From Candidatus Hydrogenedentota bacterium (GTDB lineage Bacteria > Hydrogenedentota > Hydrogenedentia > Hydrogenedentales > JAEUWI01), in contig JACPGE010000119.1 in the NCBI GenBank assembly GCA_016182605.1, positions 1 to 64,000 on the forward strand: a DNA stretch of 64,000 nt. The letters are read 5' to 3'. Numbering within the stretch: the stretch's first letter is position 1; each line of letters opens with the position of its first letter. The position numbers and the translations under genes are program-made. Shown piece after piece: positions 33,485-40,920 of the stretch. The notes under the pieces are model-generated. The model did no database searches. It saw nothing but the letters and a program-made list of their open reading frames with translations, and was not told the DNA's origin.

Positions 33485-34554
33485 GGAAGGCAAGAACCTT
33501 GAAGACTTCGCACCTGATTTTAGTTTGCGCGGGCGCAACGCTGATTTGGGGTTCCGTGGCGGGGGTCTGCGCCGCCGAAACAGCCGAAGCCCCACCGGGC
33601 ATGGTGTGGATCGCGGGCGGCACCTTCGTGATGGGGAGCGATGCGGAAGACGCCTGGCCCGCGGAGCATCCCGCGCATCCGGTGGAGGTGGATGGATTCT
33701 GGATTGATGCGACGGAGGTGACGAACGCGGAGTTCGAGGCCTTTGTGACGGCGACGGGATACGTGAGTACCGCCGAGAAGGCGCCAGACGTGACGGAAAT
33801 CATGGAGCAATTGCCCCCAGGCACGCCACCCCCGCCCGCGGAATCGCTCGTGCCGGGGTCGCTGGTGTTCACGGGAGCGCCGGGCCCGGTGGACCTGCGG
33901 AACTTTGCACAATGGTGGACGTGGACGCCCGGTGCGGATTGGCGGCGCCCGACGGGTCCGGGCAGCTCGCTGGAAGGGCTGATGGATCATCCCGTGGTGC
34001 ATGTTTCGTGGTTTGATGCGGTGGCCTATGCCACGTGGGCGGGCAAGCGGCTGCCGACCGAGGCAGAATGGGAGTGTGCTGCGCGGGGCGGGCTGGTGCA
34101 GAAGCCCTTTGTGTGGGGGGACGATCCGCCGAGCGACGACCAGATTTATGCGAATTTGTGGCAGGGCGTTTTCCCCCATGAAAATACGGAGCGGGACGGA
34201 TACCGCTTCACCGCGCCCGTGAAGACCTATCTTGCCAATGGCTTTGGACTGTACGGGATGGCCGGGAACGTTTGGGAGTGGTGCGGAGACTGGTTTCGTC
34301 CGGACACGCACCAGAGCGCAGCGACGGCGGGGACGGTGAAGAACCCCCAGGGGCCGGCGAGGGGGTTTAATCCGCAGAACCCCTATCAGCAGGAGCGCGT
34401 GATCAAAGGGGGATCGTTTCTGTGCCACGTGGCCTACTGCGCGTCTTACCGGCCCAGCGCGCGGCAGGGGAACACCCCCGATTCCAGCACCTCCCACATG
34501 GGCTTTCGCTGTGTGATGACAGCGGCCATGCGGGAGGCGAAAACCAAACCGTGA
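33481..34554 (+). CDS. Exported formylglycine-generating enzyme (FGE, SUMF1 family) with intact active site
   Basis: A 357-residue protein with a signal peptide (residues about 8-31) and an FGE-sulfatase domain. Motifs are GMVWIAGGTFVMGSD, FWIDATEVTNAEF, HVSWFDAVAYATWAGKRLPT with EAEWECAARGG, and GMAGNVWEWCGDWF. Near the end, CHVAYCASYRPSARQGNTPD contains both active-site Cys at the spacing of human FGE, followed by MGFRC. Known FGEs use these Cys to bind copper and oxidise a sulfatase Cys to formylglycine. No Cys-type sulfatase is in the window. The start shares ATGA with the PQQ dehydrogenase stop. Export of a bacterial FGE is notable; most prokaryotic ones act in the cytoplasm. Confidence 0.9.
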   Translation: MRKARTLKTSHLILVCAGATLIWGSVAGVCAAETAEAPPGMVWIAGGTFVMGSDAEDAWPAEHPAHPVEVDGFWIDATEVTNAEFEAFVTATGYVSTAEKAPDVTEIMEQLPPGTPPPPAESLVPGSLVFTGAPGPVDLRNFAQWWTWTPGADWRRPTGPGSSLEGLMDHPVVHVSWFDAVAYATWAGKRLPTEAEWECAARGGLVQKPFVWGDDPPSDDQIYANLWQGVFPHENTERDGYRFTAPVKTYLANGFGLYGMAGNVWEWCGDWFRPDTHQSAATAGTVKNPQGPARGFNPQNPYQQERVIKGGSFLCHVAYCASYRPSARQGNTPDSSTSHMGFRCVMTAAMREAKTKP

Positions 34555-34574
34555 ATGGAGAAGGGCCGCCCGGC

Positions 34575-36017
34575 TTATTGGGGCACTTCAAGCTGGTTGA
34601 GAATTTCCGGCGCTTCTTCTTCCCAGGCCAGCACGGTGTGACACACGTTGCAGTCCTGGCTGATGACCTTGCCGTCGGATGAGGCGTGCGAGTCGTCGTG
34701 GCAGCGGAAACATCCGATGGAGTTGGTGTGGCCGATGTTGTCGGGATAGGTGTCCCACTTGACCTTCATTTCGGGGAAGACGGACTGGCGGTAGAGTCTT
34801 TCGAGGGTAACGAGAGACGCATCCAGCTTGTCTTTCATCGTTTCGAGGACTTCCGGATTGTTCTCTGCGTAGTAGGCCCGAATCTTCTCATCGACCTGGG
34901 TCCACGGGGCGAATTCGTTTCCAGCGGCGGTGAACTCTTCCACGGCCTTCATGCGGATGAAGGGGATCTCCTTGCTGATGCTGCCGTCCGTGATGGCGTA
35001 ATCAATGAGGGTCGCGGGTGGCTTGTAGATGTGGGTGGGGCGGTTGTGGCAGTCGATGCAGTCCATCCGGCGGAACTCACCGGCGGCGATGTCTGCGCCG
35101 GTCAGGGTGGTGTCGGACATGCGGTACTCGGTGAGTGCGCCGCCCTTTTCCTGCACGCGCACCACGTCGATTTTCTGGCGTTTCTCGTCGGAGGCGAGAT
35201 AGTAGGTGTCTTTTTCTTCACTGATGTGCCAACTGTGAATGCCCTTGCTGGCGCTGCGTCCGCCGCCCAGGTGCATAAGCAGCACGGTGTAGCTGGGCGT
35301 GTTCGATTCGTCGTCGAGGTAATGCTTGTGTACGCGGAGGGAATCGCCGCTGAATTTTTTGGGCCAGTGGCATTCTTCGCAGGTTTCTTCCGAGGGGCGC
35401 AGGTTGTGCACGGGCGTTTCGATGGGGGTTGAATAGCTTTTCCGTGCGACGGCGATGACCTGGCGCAGTCCGGAGAGTTTGGCCTTTACGAACCACGACG
35501 CGCCCGGGCCAATGTGGCAATCCACGCAGGCCACGTGGGAGTGCGGGGAGTTGAGATAGGCCGTGTATTCCGGTTCCATGACGGTATGGCAGACCTGGCC
35601 GCAGAAGGTGGGGGATTCGGAATAGACCACGCCCTGGTAACTGATGAGAGAGACGGTGAAGAGATTGACCAGGGTCAGGATGCCGACCACGGTGAACATC
35701 TGGCGGGTCTTTGCGCGGTTGAAATCGAGCACGGGATAGAAGCCGGCGGCCAGCTCGGGATCGGTGTCGCCGTGGATGCGTCGCTGACGGCGGCGCCACA
35801 GGGCGCCGGCGGGCACGAGCACCAGACCGATGACAAAGAAGGTGGGCAGAATCAGAAATACCAGGATGCCCAGGTACGGCGAATTAACATGGCCCAAGTA
35901 GCTGAGCAGCATGAAGAAGACGATGAAGAGGGCGGCGATTGTAACCAGAGTCGCGCCGAACAAGGAAATGGCGTTGCTGGTAAGCACCCCGAAGAATAGT
36001 TGAACCCCTTTGCGCAT
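34575..36017 (-). CDS. NapC/NirT-like membrane multihaem cytochrome c, probable quinol oxidase of the conduit
   Basis: A 480-residue inner-membrane protein. It has three hydrophobic segments (about residues 18-40, 48-72, 108-128), then a periplasmic cytochrome part. Five CXXCH motifs (CVDCH, CEECH, CIDCH, CFRCH, CNVCH) and one CXXXCH (FCGQVCHTVMEPEY) bind up to six haems. The block from that first motif through SPHSHVACVDCHIGPGASWF is the NapC/NirT signature. Such proteins take electrons from quinol. AAGGAG precedes the ATG. It is the last gene of the minus-strand cytochrome run, after an intercistronic hairpin, and converges on the FGE gene with 20 bases between stops. Confidence 0.9.
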   Translation of the reverse strand: MRKGVQLFFGVLTSNAISLFGATLVTIAALFIVFFMLLSYLGHVNSPYLGILVFLILPTFFVIGLVLVPAGALWRRRQRRIHGDTDPELAAGFYPVLDFNRAKTRQMFTVVGILTLVNLFTVSLISYQGVVYSESPTFCGQVCHTVMEPEYTAYLNSPHSHVACVDCHIGPGASWFVKAKLSGLRQVIAVARKSYSTPIETPVHNLRPSEETCEECHWPKKFSGDSLRVHKHYLDDESNTPSYTVLLMHLGGGRSASKGIHSWHISEEKDTYYLASDEKRQKIDVVRVQEKGGALTEYRMSDTTLTGADIAAGEFRRMDCIDCHNRPTHIYKPPATLIDYAITDGSISKEIPFIRMKAVEEFTAAGNEFAPWTQVDEKIRAYYAENNPEVLETMKDKLDASLVTLERLYRQSVFPEMKVKWDTYPDNIGHTNSIGCFRCHDDSHASSDGKVISQDCNVCHTVLAWEEEAPEILNQLEVPQ

Positions 36018-36043
36018 GACCGCGGACTCCTTGGATAGTCAAT

Positions 36044-36079
36044 CGGCGAATCCGGCGCCTTGGGGGGCCGGATTCGCCG
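36044..36079. other. Perfect 13-base-pair intercistronic hairpin
   Basis: CGGCGAATCCGGC (36044-36056) and its exact complement GCCGGATTCGCCG (36067-36079) lie between the tetrahaem and NapC-like genes. No T run follows on either strand, so it is more likely an mRNA processing or stability element, or partial attenuator, than a full terminator. Confidence 0.7.
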
Positions 36080-36097
36080 GCAAGGTATGTTGGCAGA

Positions 36098-36715
36098 TTA
36101 CTTGGCGGCCCCGTCTTTCTTTTTCAGGGGATTCGGGTGCGCGATCTTTTCCGCGGCCTGTTTGAAGTTGAAGCCGGACTTGGCGCCGTCATCGGCGGTG
36201 TAGCGTTCAGGATTCCAGGTGGGGCTCTCTTCGTTGTGGCAGGTGAGGCAGACCTTTTCTTCCGGCAATTCGCGGCTGGCCTGGAGCTGTTCCAGGGTGA
36301 TCTTCTTCATCTTGTATTCTTTGGCGGAGGCGACGTGGGCGTTGCTGGCGCCGTGGCAGCTTTCGCACTGAACACCCAACGTGGCGGTGATCTTCGCCGG
36401 GGCGGCTTTGGCCGCGGCGTCATACCCGGTGACGTGGCACTTGAGGCATTCGGGAGCTTCGGAGGGCGGCCCCGCGAGGCCCTTTTCCTTCGCCAGAGCG
36501 ATTGATGCGTCGGACTTCAGGGTTTCGAGGGCTTTGGAGTGTTTGTCCGCATTCCACTTGTTCCACTGTTCGCCTTCGGTGGACTTGTTGTGACATACCT
36601 TACACGTTTTTTCCCCCTCGTACGTTGCGTCCTGCGCCACGGCGGCCGACGCGGTCAGCACCGAGAGCAGGAATGCCAGGCACAACGTGGGGGCGGCTTT
36701 CCTGAAAATGTTCAT
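36098..36715 (-). CDS. Periplasmic tetrahaem cytochrome c (c554-like)
   Basis: A 205-residue exported protein with a signal peptide ending in ASAAVAQ (about residue 28). It has four CXXCH motifs (CKVCH, CLKCH, CESCH, CLTCH). The order and the segment GVQCESCHGASNAH resemble the cytochrome c554 domain family. In context it is the likely soluble shuttle between the inner-membrane cytochrome and the outer-membrane complex. AAGGAG lies 6 bases before the ATG. It is 37 bases downstream of the 14-haem gene. Confidence 0.9.
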   Translation of the reverse strand: MNIFRKAAPTLCLAFLLSVLTASAAVAQDATYEGEKTCKVCHNKSTEGEQWNKWNADKHSKALETLKSDASIALAKEKGLAGPPSEAPECLKCHVTGYDAAAKAAPAKITATLGVQCESCHGASNAHVASAKEYKMKKITLEQLQASRELPEEKVCLTCHNEESPTWNPERYTADDGAKSGFNFKQAAEKIAHPNPLKKKDGAAK

Positions 36716-36752
36716 GTTTCATCTCCTTTTCTTTGGACGTCTGACGGAATAC

Positions 36753-37802
36753 CTACTGATGACAGACGACACATTGCGTAGTACTGTTCATAAGGTGGGG
36801 CGCCTGATTCGGCAACCCGCCCGGGTGACAACGGGAACAATCCGGGGGATAGATCCCCAGGGTGTGGGGGGAGGAGAGGGCGAAACGGTGGTCGATGTTT
36901 TCGTGGCAGACCGTGCAGCCCGCATCCTCTGCCGGATAGTGGCATTCCACGCAGTGGGCGTTGCGCGAGCCGCTCCAGCCGGCGCGGTGGTGTGAGCGGG
37001 GCTCCGTATTCTGGTGGCATTGCAGGCACGCGTCTTCCTCGTGGCACACGCTGCAATTGCTGCGGTTCCAGGACGCTTCGAGGCCGTGTGTGGCGCGGCG
37101 CCAGTTGATGGTGTGATTCCGCGGCGGCGTGACCTCGTGGCACTCGGAGCAGAAGTTTTCATTTTCGTGGCAGATCGCGCAGTATTTTTGATCGACGAGG
37201 GCTTCCCGGCCGTGGATCTTTTCCCAGACCTCGGGGGCGTCGTGGGCGATGCGGCGTGTGCCGTTGAATTTGGGCCGGGTCTCGCGGGACATTTCCTTGT
37301 GGCACACGTTGCAGGCGTTCAGTTCGGGGCGGGTCTGGCCGTGGCAGTCCATGCACCAGGGCTTCATGGCCGTATAGGGAACGGGCTTGGAAGCGTTATC
37401 TCCGTGGCAGGCGGTGCATTCCAGGCCTTTGCTCGTGTGGGCGTCGTGGGTGAATTTCAGTTCTTCCACAATCCTGGTCTGCCATGCGTCGATGCCGAGG
37501 TCCTCCCGGGTGTGGCAGAAGCCGCAGGCCTGGGGATCGGGATTGTCCATGTCGATGTCATGGCAGGTGCTGCACATGTCGTGGGTGGGAAAGAGGGCGG
37601 CGGGGTCGGCGGTGTTGTGGCAGTCGGCGCAGGCGATGCCTTCGGCGACGTGCAATTCATGGTTCACCCGCACGCCACGGTCCTGCTTCTTCGCGGCGGC
37701 CGCGGCGCCTGGCGTCATGCCTGCGCAGGCGCTCAGAAAGAGGCTCAACGCGGCTGCGCCGGCCGCATACATCACTTGTCGTTGTGTGGCGTGGTATGTC
37801 AT
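36753..37802 (-). CDS. 14-haem cytochrome c lipoprotein
   Basis: A 349-residue lipoprotein (lipobox LSAC, Cys about residue 26). It has fourteen CXXCH motifs spread evenly from residue about 58 to the last residues (CADCH, CSTCH, CGFCH, CTACH, CMDCH, CNVCH, CAICH, CSECH, CSVCH, CLQCH, CVECH, CTVCH, CSRCH, CVVCH). That is one haem per 24 residues, dense enough for a continuous wire. It starts 8 bases after the porin stop. By analogy with Geobacter porin-cytochrome complexes it would plug one face of the barrel. No active-site-type distinction can be read from the sequence. Confidence 0.93.
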   Translation of the reverse strand: MTYHATQRQVMYAAGAAALSLFLSACAGMTPGAAAAAKKQDRGVRVNHELHVAEGIACADCHNTADPAALFPTHDMCSTCHDIDMDNPDPQACGFCHTREDLGIDAWQTRIVEELKFTHDAHTSKGLECTACHGDNASKPVPYTAMKPWCMDCHGQTRPELNACNVCHKEMSRETRPKFNGTRRIAHDAPEVWEKIHGREALVDQKYCAICHENENFCSECHEVTPPRNHTINWRRATHGLEASWNRSNCSVCHEEDACLQCHQNTEPRSHHRAGWSGSRNAHCVECHYPAEDAGCTVCHENIDHRFALSSPHTLGIYPPDCSRCHPGGLPNQAPHLMNSTTQCVVCHQ

Positions 37803-37810
37803 GGGTACTT

Positions 37811-39439
37811 TCAGAACCGGATGTTGTAGGAGGCTTCGAGCCGCCAGTACGGGGAATCCGGCCCATCATCCTCTTCCACGGTTGCTTTCAGGGCCACGTC
37901 TTGGGCGCCGGTCACGGCGAACTGATACTTGGCGAAGAACACATACACGTTTTCGCGGGTGGTGACCTCTCGCACGTCGAAAAGCCGCACCAGCGGCTCA
38001 TAGGTTACGAAGAAGGCGGGCGTCAGTGCGGTGAGGAGCTGGTTCGCCAGCAGCAATTCGGGCTGGTAGATCTCGATGCGGTCTTTGTAGCGCTCGAAAT
38101 CCACACCGACAGTCAGTTTCGATTTTTCCCAGCGCCGGGCGATCTCCCCGTTGAATGCGAGGCTGCTTTCGCCGTCTGAAACATCCCAGTATTCGACGCC
38201 GATGGAGCCGTCCAGGTTCTTGGCCAATTCGGTGGCATGAAGGTAGGCGCCGAGGCGTTCGAAGTCGCGGTTGGCGGTCTGATTGGCGCCTTTTTCCGCG
38301 TCGTGAATCTGGCCTTCCAGACTGAGGCCGAAGCGATTGGAGAGCGGAAAATCCACCACGGCGCGCAAATCGTTGTAGGCCTCTTCGGGGCCGAGAATGC
38401 GGAAGAATCCGGTTACGTCGTTGGCGCGATCTTCGAGGAGGTAGAGGCGGCTGCGGTAGGTGAGGTCGTAGGAAATTTCCTTCTTGCGGAAGACCCCGCT
38501 CAAGGAGAAGAGCATTTCGTCGCTGCGGCCGTCGTACCAGGTGTAGCGGCCGAAGAAGCGGTGATCGTCGCCCAGGTACTGATAGAGGGAGAAATCCAGG
38601 CGGCGGCTGTCGATTTCTTCGCGCACGGTCCGCGGGGAGTCGAGCCGGAGGAAGCGCGCGTAGAAGGACGGCTCGACAGATTCGCTGCTGCGCCGATCGT
38701 CCTCGCCGTAGTAATAATCCAGGGCCACCTTGGTTTTCGGGAAGAGCCAGACGGACGCGCCAGCGCCCGCGGCAAGGTCCTCGTGGGAGTCGTCATAGAT
38801 GGAGGCGCGGGCTCCCGCGAAGGCGTACCATTCCCACGCGTTGAAATGTTGTTTGAAATACAGGCCGTCAATGCGGCCATAGGCGGGGCTGTCCACAATG
38901 CGCTGACGTCCCACCCGCAGCACGCCCTCGCCGGCGAGGTCATCCCATTCGGCGTAGAGCTGAAGCAGGCGTGCCTGTACGGCCGCGCCATAGCTGTTTG
39001 CCAATCCGCCGAGATCGCTGTCGCCCGGCTCGTGGCCGTCCACATCTTCCGTCAGCCACAGCGAAGTCCGGATCCGGAAGTTCAGGTGCTGGGGCGGCTG
39101 GATGTCGAGGCGGAGAATTTGATCGAGCACCGTGTCGGTTTCGCCGTTTTCCGCGGCAAAGTCCAGGCCGAGCCGCAAGGAGCCTGATAGCCATGGGGCG
39201 GCGGGTGCGTCTTGCGCGGGTGTTTCGGCCGGGTTCTCCGTGGCGGGATCGGCAGCGGTGTCCGCGGGCGCCTCGGGGACGGGCGGTGCATCCGCGGCAG
39301 GCGCCGCCTCTTGCGCCACGGTTTCTTCCTGGGCGTGCACCGGCTGGGGCGCAACAAACATGGAGAGCGCCCCGAGGGCAAGCAGCAGGCTTCCCTGCCA
39401 GAGAATCCGCCTAATTGACGATTTGTCCGATTGACTCAT
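37811..39439 (-). CDS. Outer-membrane beta-barrel of the porin-cytochrome conduit
   Basis: A 542-residue protein. The signal peptide ends at QPVHAQ (about residue 37). A 45-residue Ala/Pro/Glu linker follows, then about 440 residues of alternating amphipathic strands (for example LRLGLDFAAE, LNFRIRTSLWLTED, LYAEWDDL, ISYDLTYRSRLYLLED). The last residues (ASYNIRF) end in Phe, the barrel-assembly signal. There are no haem motifs. It lies between an 8-9-haem and a 14-haem lipoprotein gene and overlaps the upstream gene by 29 bases. It probably plays the role of MtrB or Geobacter OmbB, a sheath for cytochromes across the outer membrane. Sequence identity to those was not testable here. Confidence 0.85.
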   Translation of the reverse strand: MSQSDKSSIRRILWQGSLLLALGALSMFVAPQPVHAQEETVAQEAAPAADAPPVPEAPADTAADPATENPAETPAQDAPAAPWLSGSLRLGLDFAAENGETDTVLDQILRLDIQPPQHLNFRIRTSLWLTEDVDGHEPGDSDLGGLANSYGAAVQARLLQLYAEWDDLAGEGVLRVGRQRIVDSPAYGRIDGLYFKQHFNAWEWYAFAGARASIYDDSHEDLAAGAGASVWLFPKTKVALDYYYGEDDRRSSESVEPSFYARFLRLDSPRTVREEIDSRRLDFSLYQYLGDDHRFFGRYTWYDGRSDEMLFSLSGVFRKKEISYDLTYRSRLYLLEDRANDVTGFFRILGPEEAYNDLRAVVDFPLSNRFGLSLEGQIHDAEKGANQTANRDFERLGAYLHATELAKNLDGSIGVEYWDVSDGESSLAFNGEIARRWEKSKLTVGVDFERYKDRIEIYQPELLLANQLLTALTPAFFVTYEPLVRLFDVREVTTRENVYVFFAKYQFAVTGAQDVALKATVEEDDGPDSPYWRLEASYNIRF

Positions 39440-40376
39440 AGAGCACCTGAAGCTGTTCATTGGTTGCCATGTCGGCGGGATCGTGGAAGCCACCGGCGGG
39501 ATTGATGCCATCGTGACATCCCGTCGTACCGGAGCAAGAGTTGGCCGGTGGCAGCAGGGCGCCAGCAGCGATAGCGTCGTTGGTTGCGGCAGGGGCAATG
39601 GTGGCCAGGCTGTGATCGAAGCCAGCGCCGAAGTTGCCGTTGCGATCCACCGCCGGCATGTGGCAGCCCGTGCAGCGGCTCGCGCCGGTGCCTGCGGGAT
39701 CCACCGGGTGGAAGGCGCCGGTGTGGAAATCGATGGCCGCTTCGGTGTCGAAGCCCAGCACGGCGCCGCCATGGCACTGCTGACAGACGGCGTTGGTCTC
39801 CACGGGGGCGCGCAGGGCGCCCGCCGCGTGAAGGTTGTGGCAGGAGCCGCAATTGGCGGCATCCGAGGCGACGTGCCCGCTCAACTGAAATTCGGCTTCG
39901 GCTTCGGTGTGGCATTCGCTGCACAAGGCGGTGAAGGTGGCGGTGGTGGCGAATCCGTTTTCATCGCGATCGGCATTGAGTCCGCCGGGGGTGTGCACAT
40001 CGTGGCAGACATGACAGGCCGCCGCTTTTTCGAAGGCGTGCGCGGTATTCGCGAAGCCTTCGGCCTGCGATTCGTGGCACTCCGCGCAAAGGCTTACGGC
40101 GTCATCGAAAGTTTGGAGGGCGGGGTTGGCGATCAGGAGGCCGCCGCGGCCGCCATTGCGCACGTGGAGCGCTCCCGGACCGTGACAGGTTTCACACGAG
40201 ATGCCGGCGTGTTTTCCTTCGAGGTGCAGGCGCACATCGGTCGCACTGCGCCCGTCGTGACAAGCCAGGCAGGTATTGGTCCCCACATAACCCGTTTTTG
40301 TGCATCCACTAAGCAGGAGCGCGATGCACACTCCGTAACGGAAACCCCATCCGCTATACAGGCGATTCCACCACAT
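39411..40376 (-). CDS. 8-9-haem cytochrome c lipoprotein
   Basis: A 321-residue lipoprotein (lipobox LLSGC, Cys about residue 24). It has eight canonical CXXCH motifs (CLACH, CETCH, CAECH, CHVCH, CSECH, CGSCH, CQQCH, CTGCH) and one possible ninth with wider spacing (CSGTTGCH) near the end. HxxH-like His residues (for example HLEGKHAG) may give the second axial ligands. The start at 40376 gives a short basic lead to the hydrophobic core; ATG at 40451 has AAGG upstream but would make an unusually long n-region. It is the first gene of the minus-strand conduit operon, overlapping the porin start by 29 bases. Confidence 0.88.
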   Translation of the reverse strand: MWWNRLYSGWGFRYGVCIALLLSGCTKTGYVGTNTCLACHDGRSATDVRLHLEGKHAGISCETCHGPGALHVRNGGRGGLLIANPALQTFDDAVSLCAECHESQAEGFANTAHAFEKAAACHVCHDVHTPGGLNADRDENGFATTATFTALCSECHTEAEAEFQLSGHVASDAANCGSCHNLHAAGALRAPVETNAVCQQCHGGAVLGFDTEAAIDFHTGAFHPVDPAGTGASRCTGCHMPAVDRNGNFGAGFDHSLATIAPAATNDAIAAGALLPPANSCSGTTGCHDGINPAGGFHDPADMATNEQLQVLYESIGQIVN

Positions 40377-40613
40377 ACGTTTCTCTATCGCCGTTGAACG
40401 CGCGCGTACCACCATGAAATGCGCGCACTCAGTCCGGTATTGAATCCGCATCTTCGTGCCTTGTGAGAGGGCATTGGCGACGCGGATTTTGCTGTTCCCG
40501 AATGGGACTATACGCCCGTTTTTGGGGGAAGTCAACTTTGGGCTTGTATAGCCGAATGAACGCATGCTTAGCCGTTTAATCAAATAGACCCCGAATCTAA
40601 ATCTAGAAAAAGC

Positions 40614-40642
40614 TTGTCTTTAGTCGTAAGCTCGGGTAATAT
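40614..40642 (+). promoter_or_regulatory. Promoter for the decahaem cytochrome gene
   Basis: TTGTCT (40614-40619), a 17-base spacer and TAATAT (40637-40642). It predicts a leader of about 270 bases before the ATG at 40921, long enough for post-transcriptional control. Confidence 0.6.
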
Positions 40643-40801
40643 GGGTTGTGGTAGTAACGATCTCTACATCGTCAAAAAAATGATCGTGTGGTTGGGAACA
40701 GGGAGTGCCGGGGGGCGACCGGCGCTTCGAAGCAGTTGAACTCGGAAGGGAGGATATCCGTGGCATTTATCCGTCCATCGTGTGCAGTTTTCACGCCGGT
40801 T

Positions 40802-40818
40802 CACTGAACAGTTCAGTG
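40802..40818. promoter_or_regulatory. Operator-like palindrome
   Basis: CACTGAAC-A-GTTCAGTG is a perfect inverted repeat with 8-base arms and a one-base centre. It lies in the decahaem leader, about 100 bases before the start codon. It could bind a dimeric regulator or fold in RNA. Confidence 0.45.
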
Positions 40819-40920
40819 CCGAGCCCCACCGTGAAGGGCACAGCAGCCTTCGTTACTAGAACCAGTTCACAACTTCAAAGCATCCAGGGGGGCTAGAACG
40901 CGGATGAAAGGGAATCAGCC

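Larger units (their letters stand above)
40377..40920. other. Divergent control region of the cytochrome cluster
   Basis: About 540 bases between the two divergent cytochrome transcription units, AT-rich in its left half. It holds a good promoter toward the decahaem gene (40614-40642), a small hairpin ACGAT-CTCTAC-ATCGT near 40657, and a 17-base palindrome at 40802. No small gene is convincing. Confidence 0.6.

Noticed and set aside
37014-39187. Gly/Val/Glu-rich open frames opposite the cytochrome and porin genes
   Set aside because: These are antisense shadows of CXXCH-rich genes and have no start signals.
40643-40920. Possible cyclic-di-GMP riboswitch in the decahaem leader
   Set aside because: Such switches often precede multihaem cytochromes, but the conserved core (CACGCACAGGGCAAACC, GCAAAGCC) is not present.
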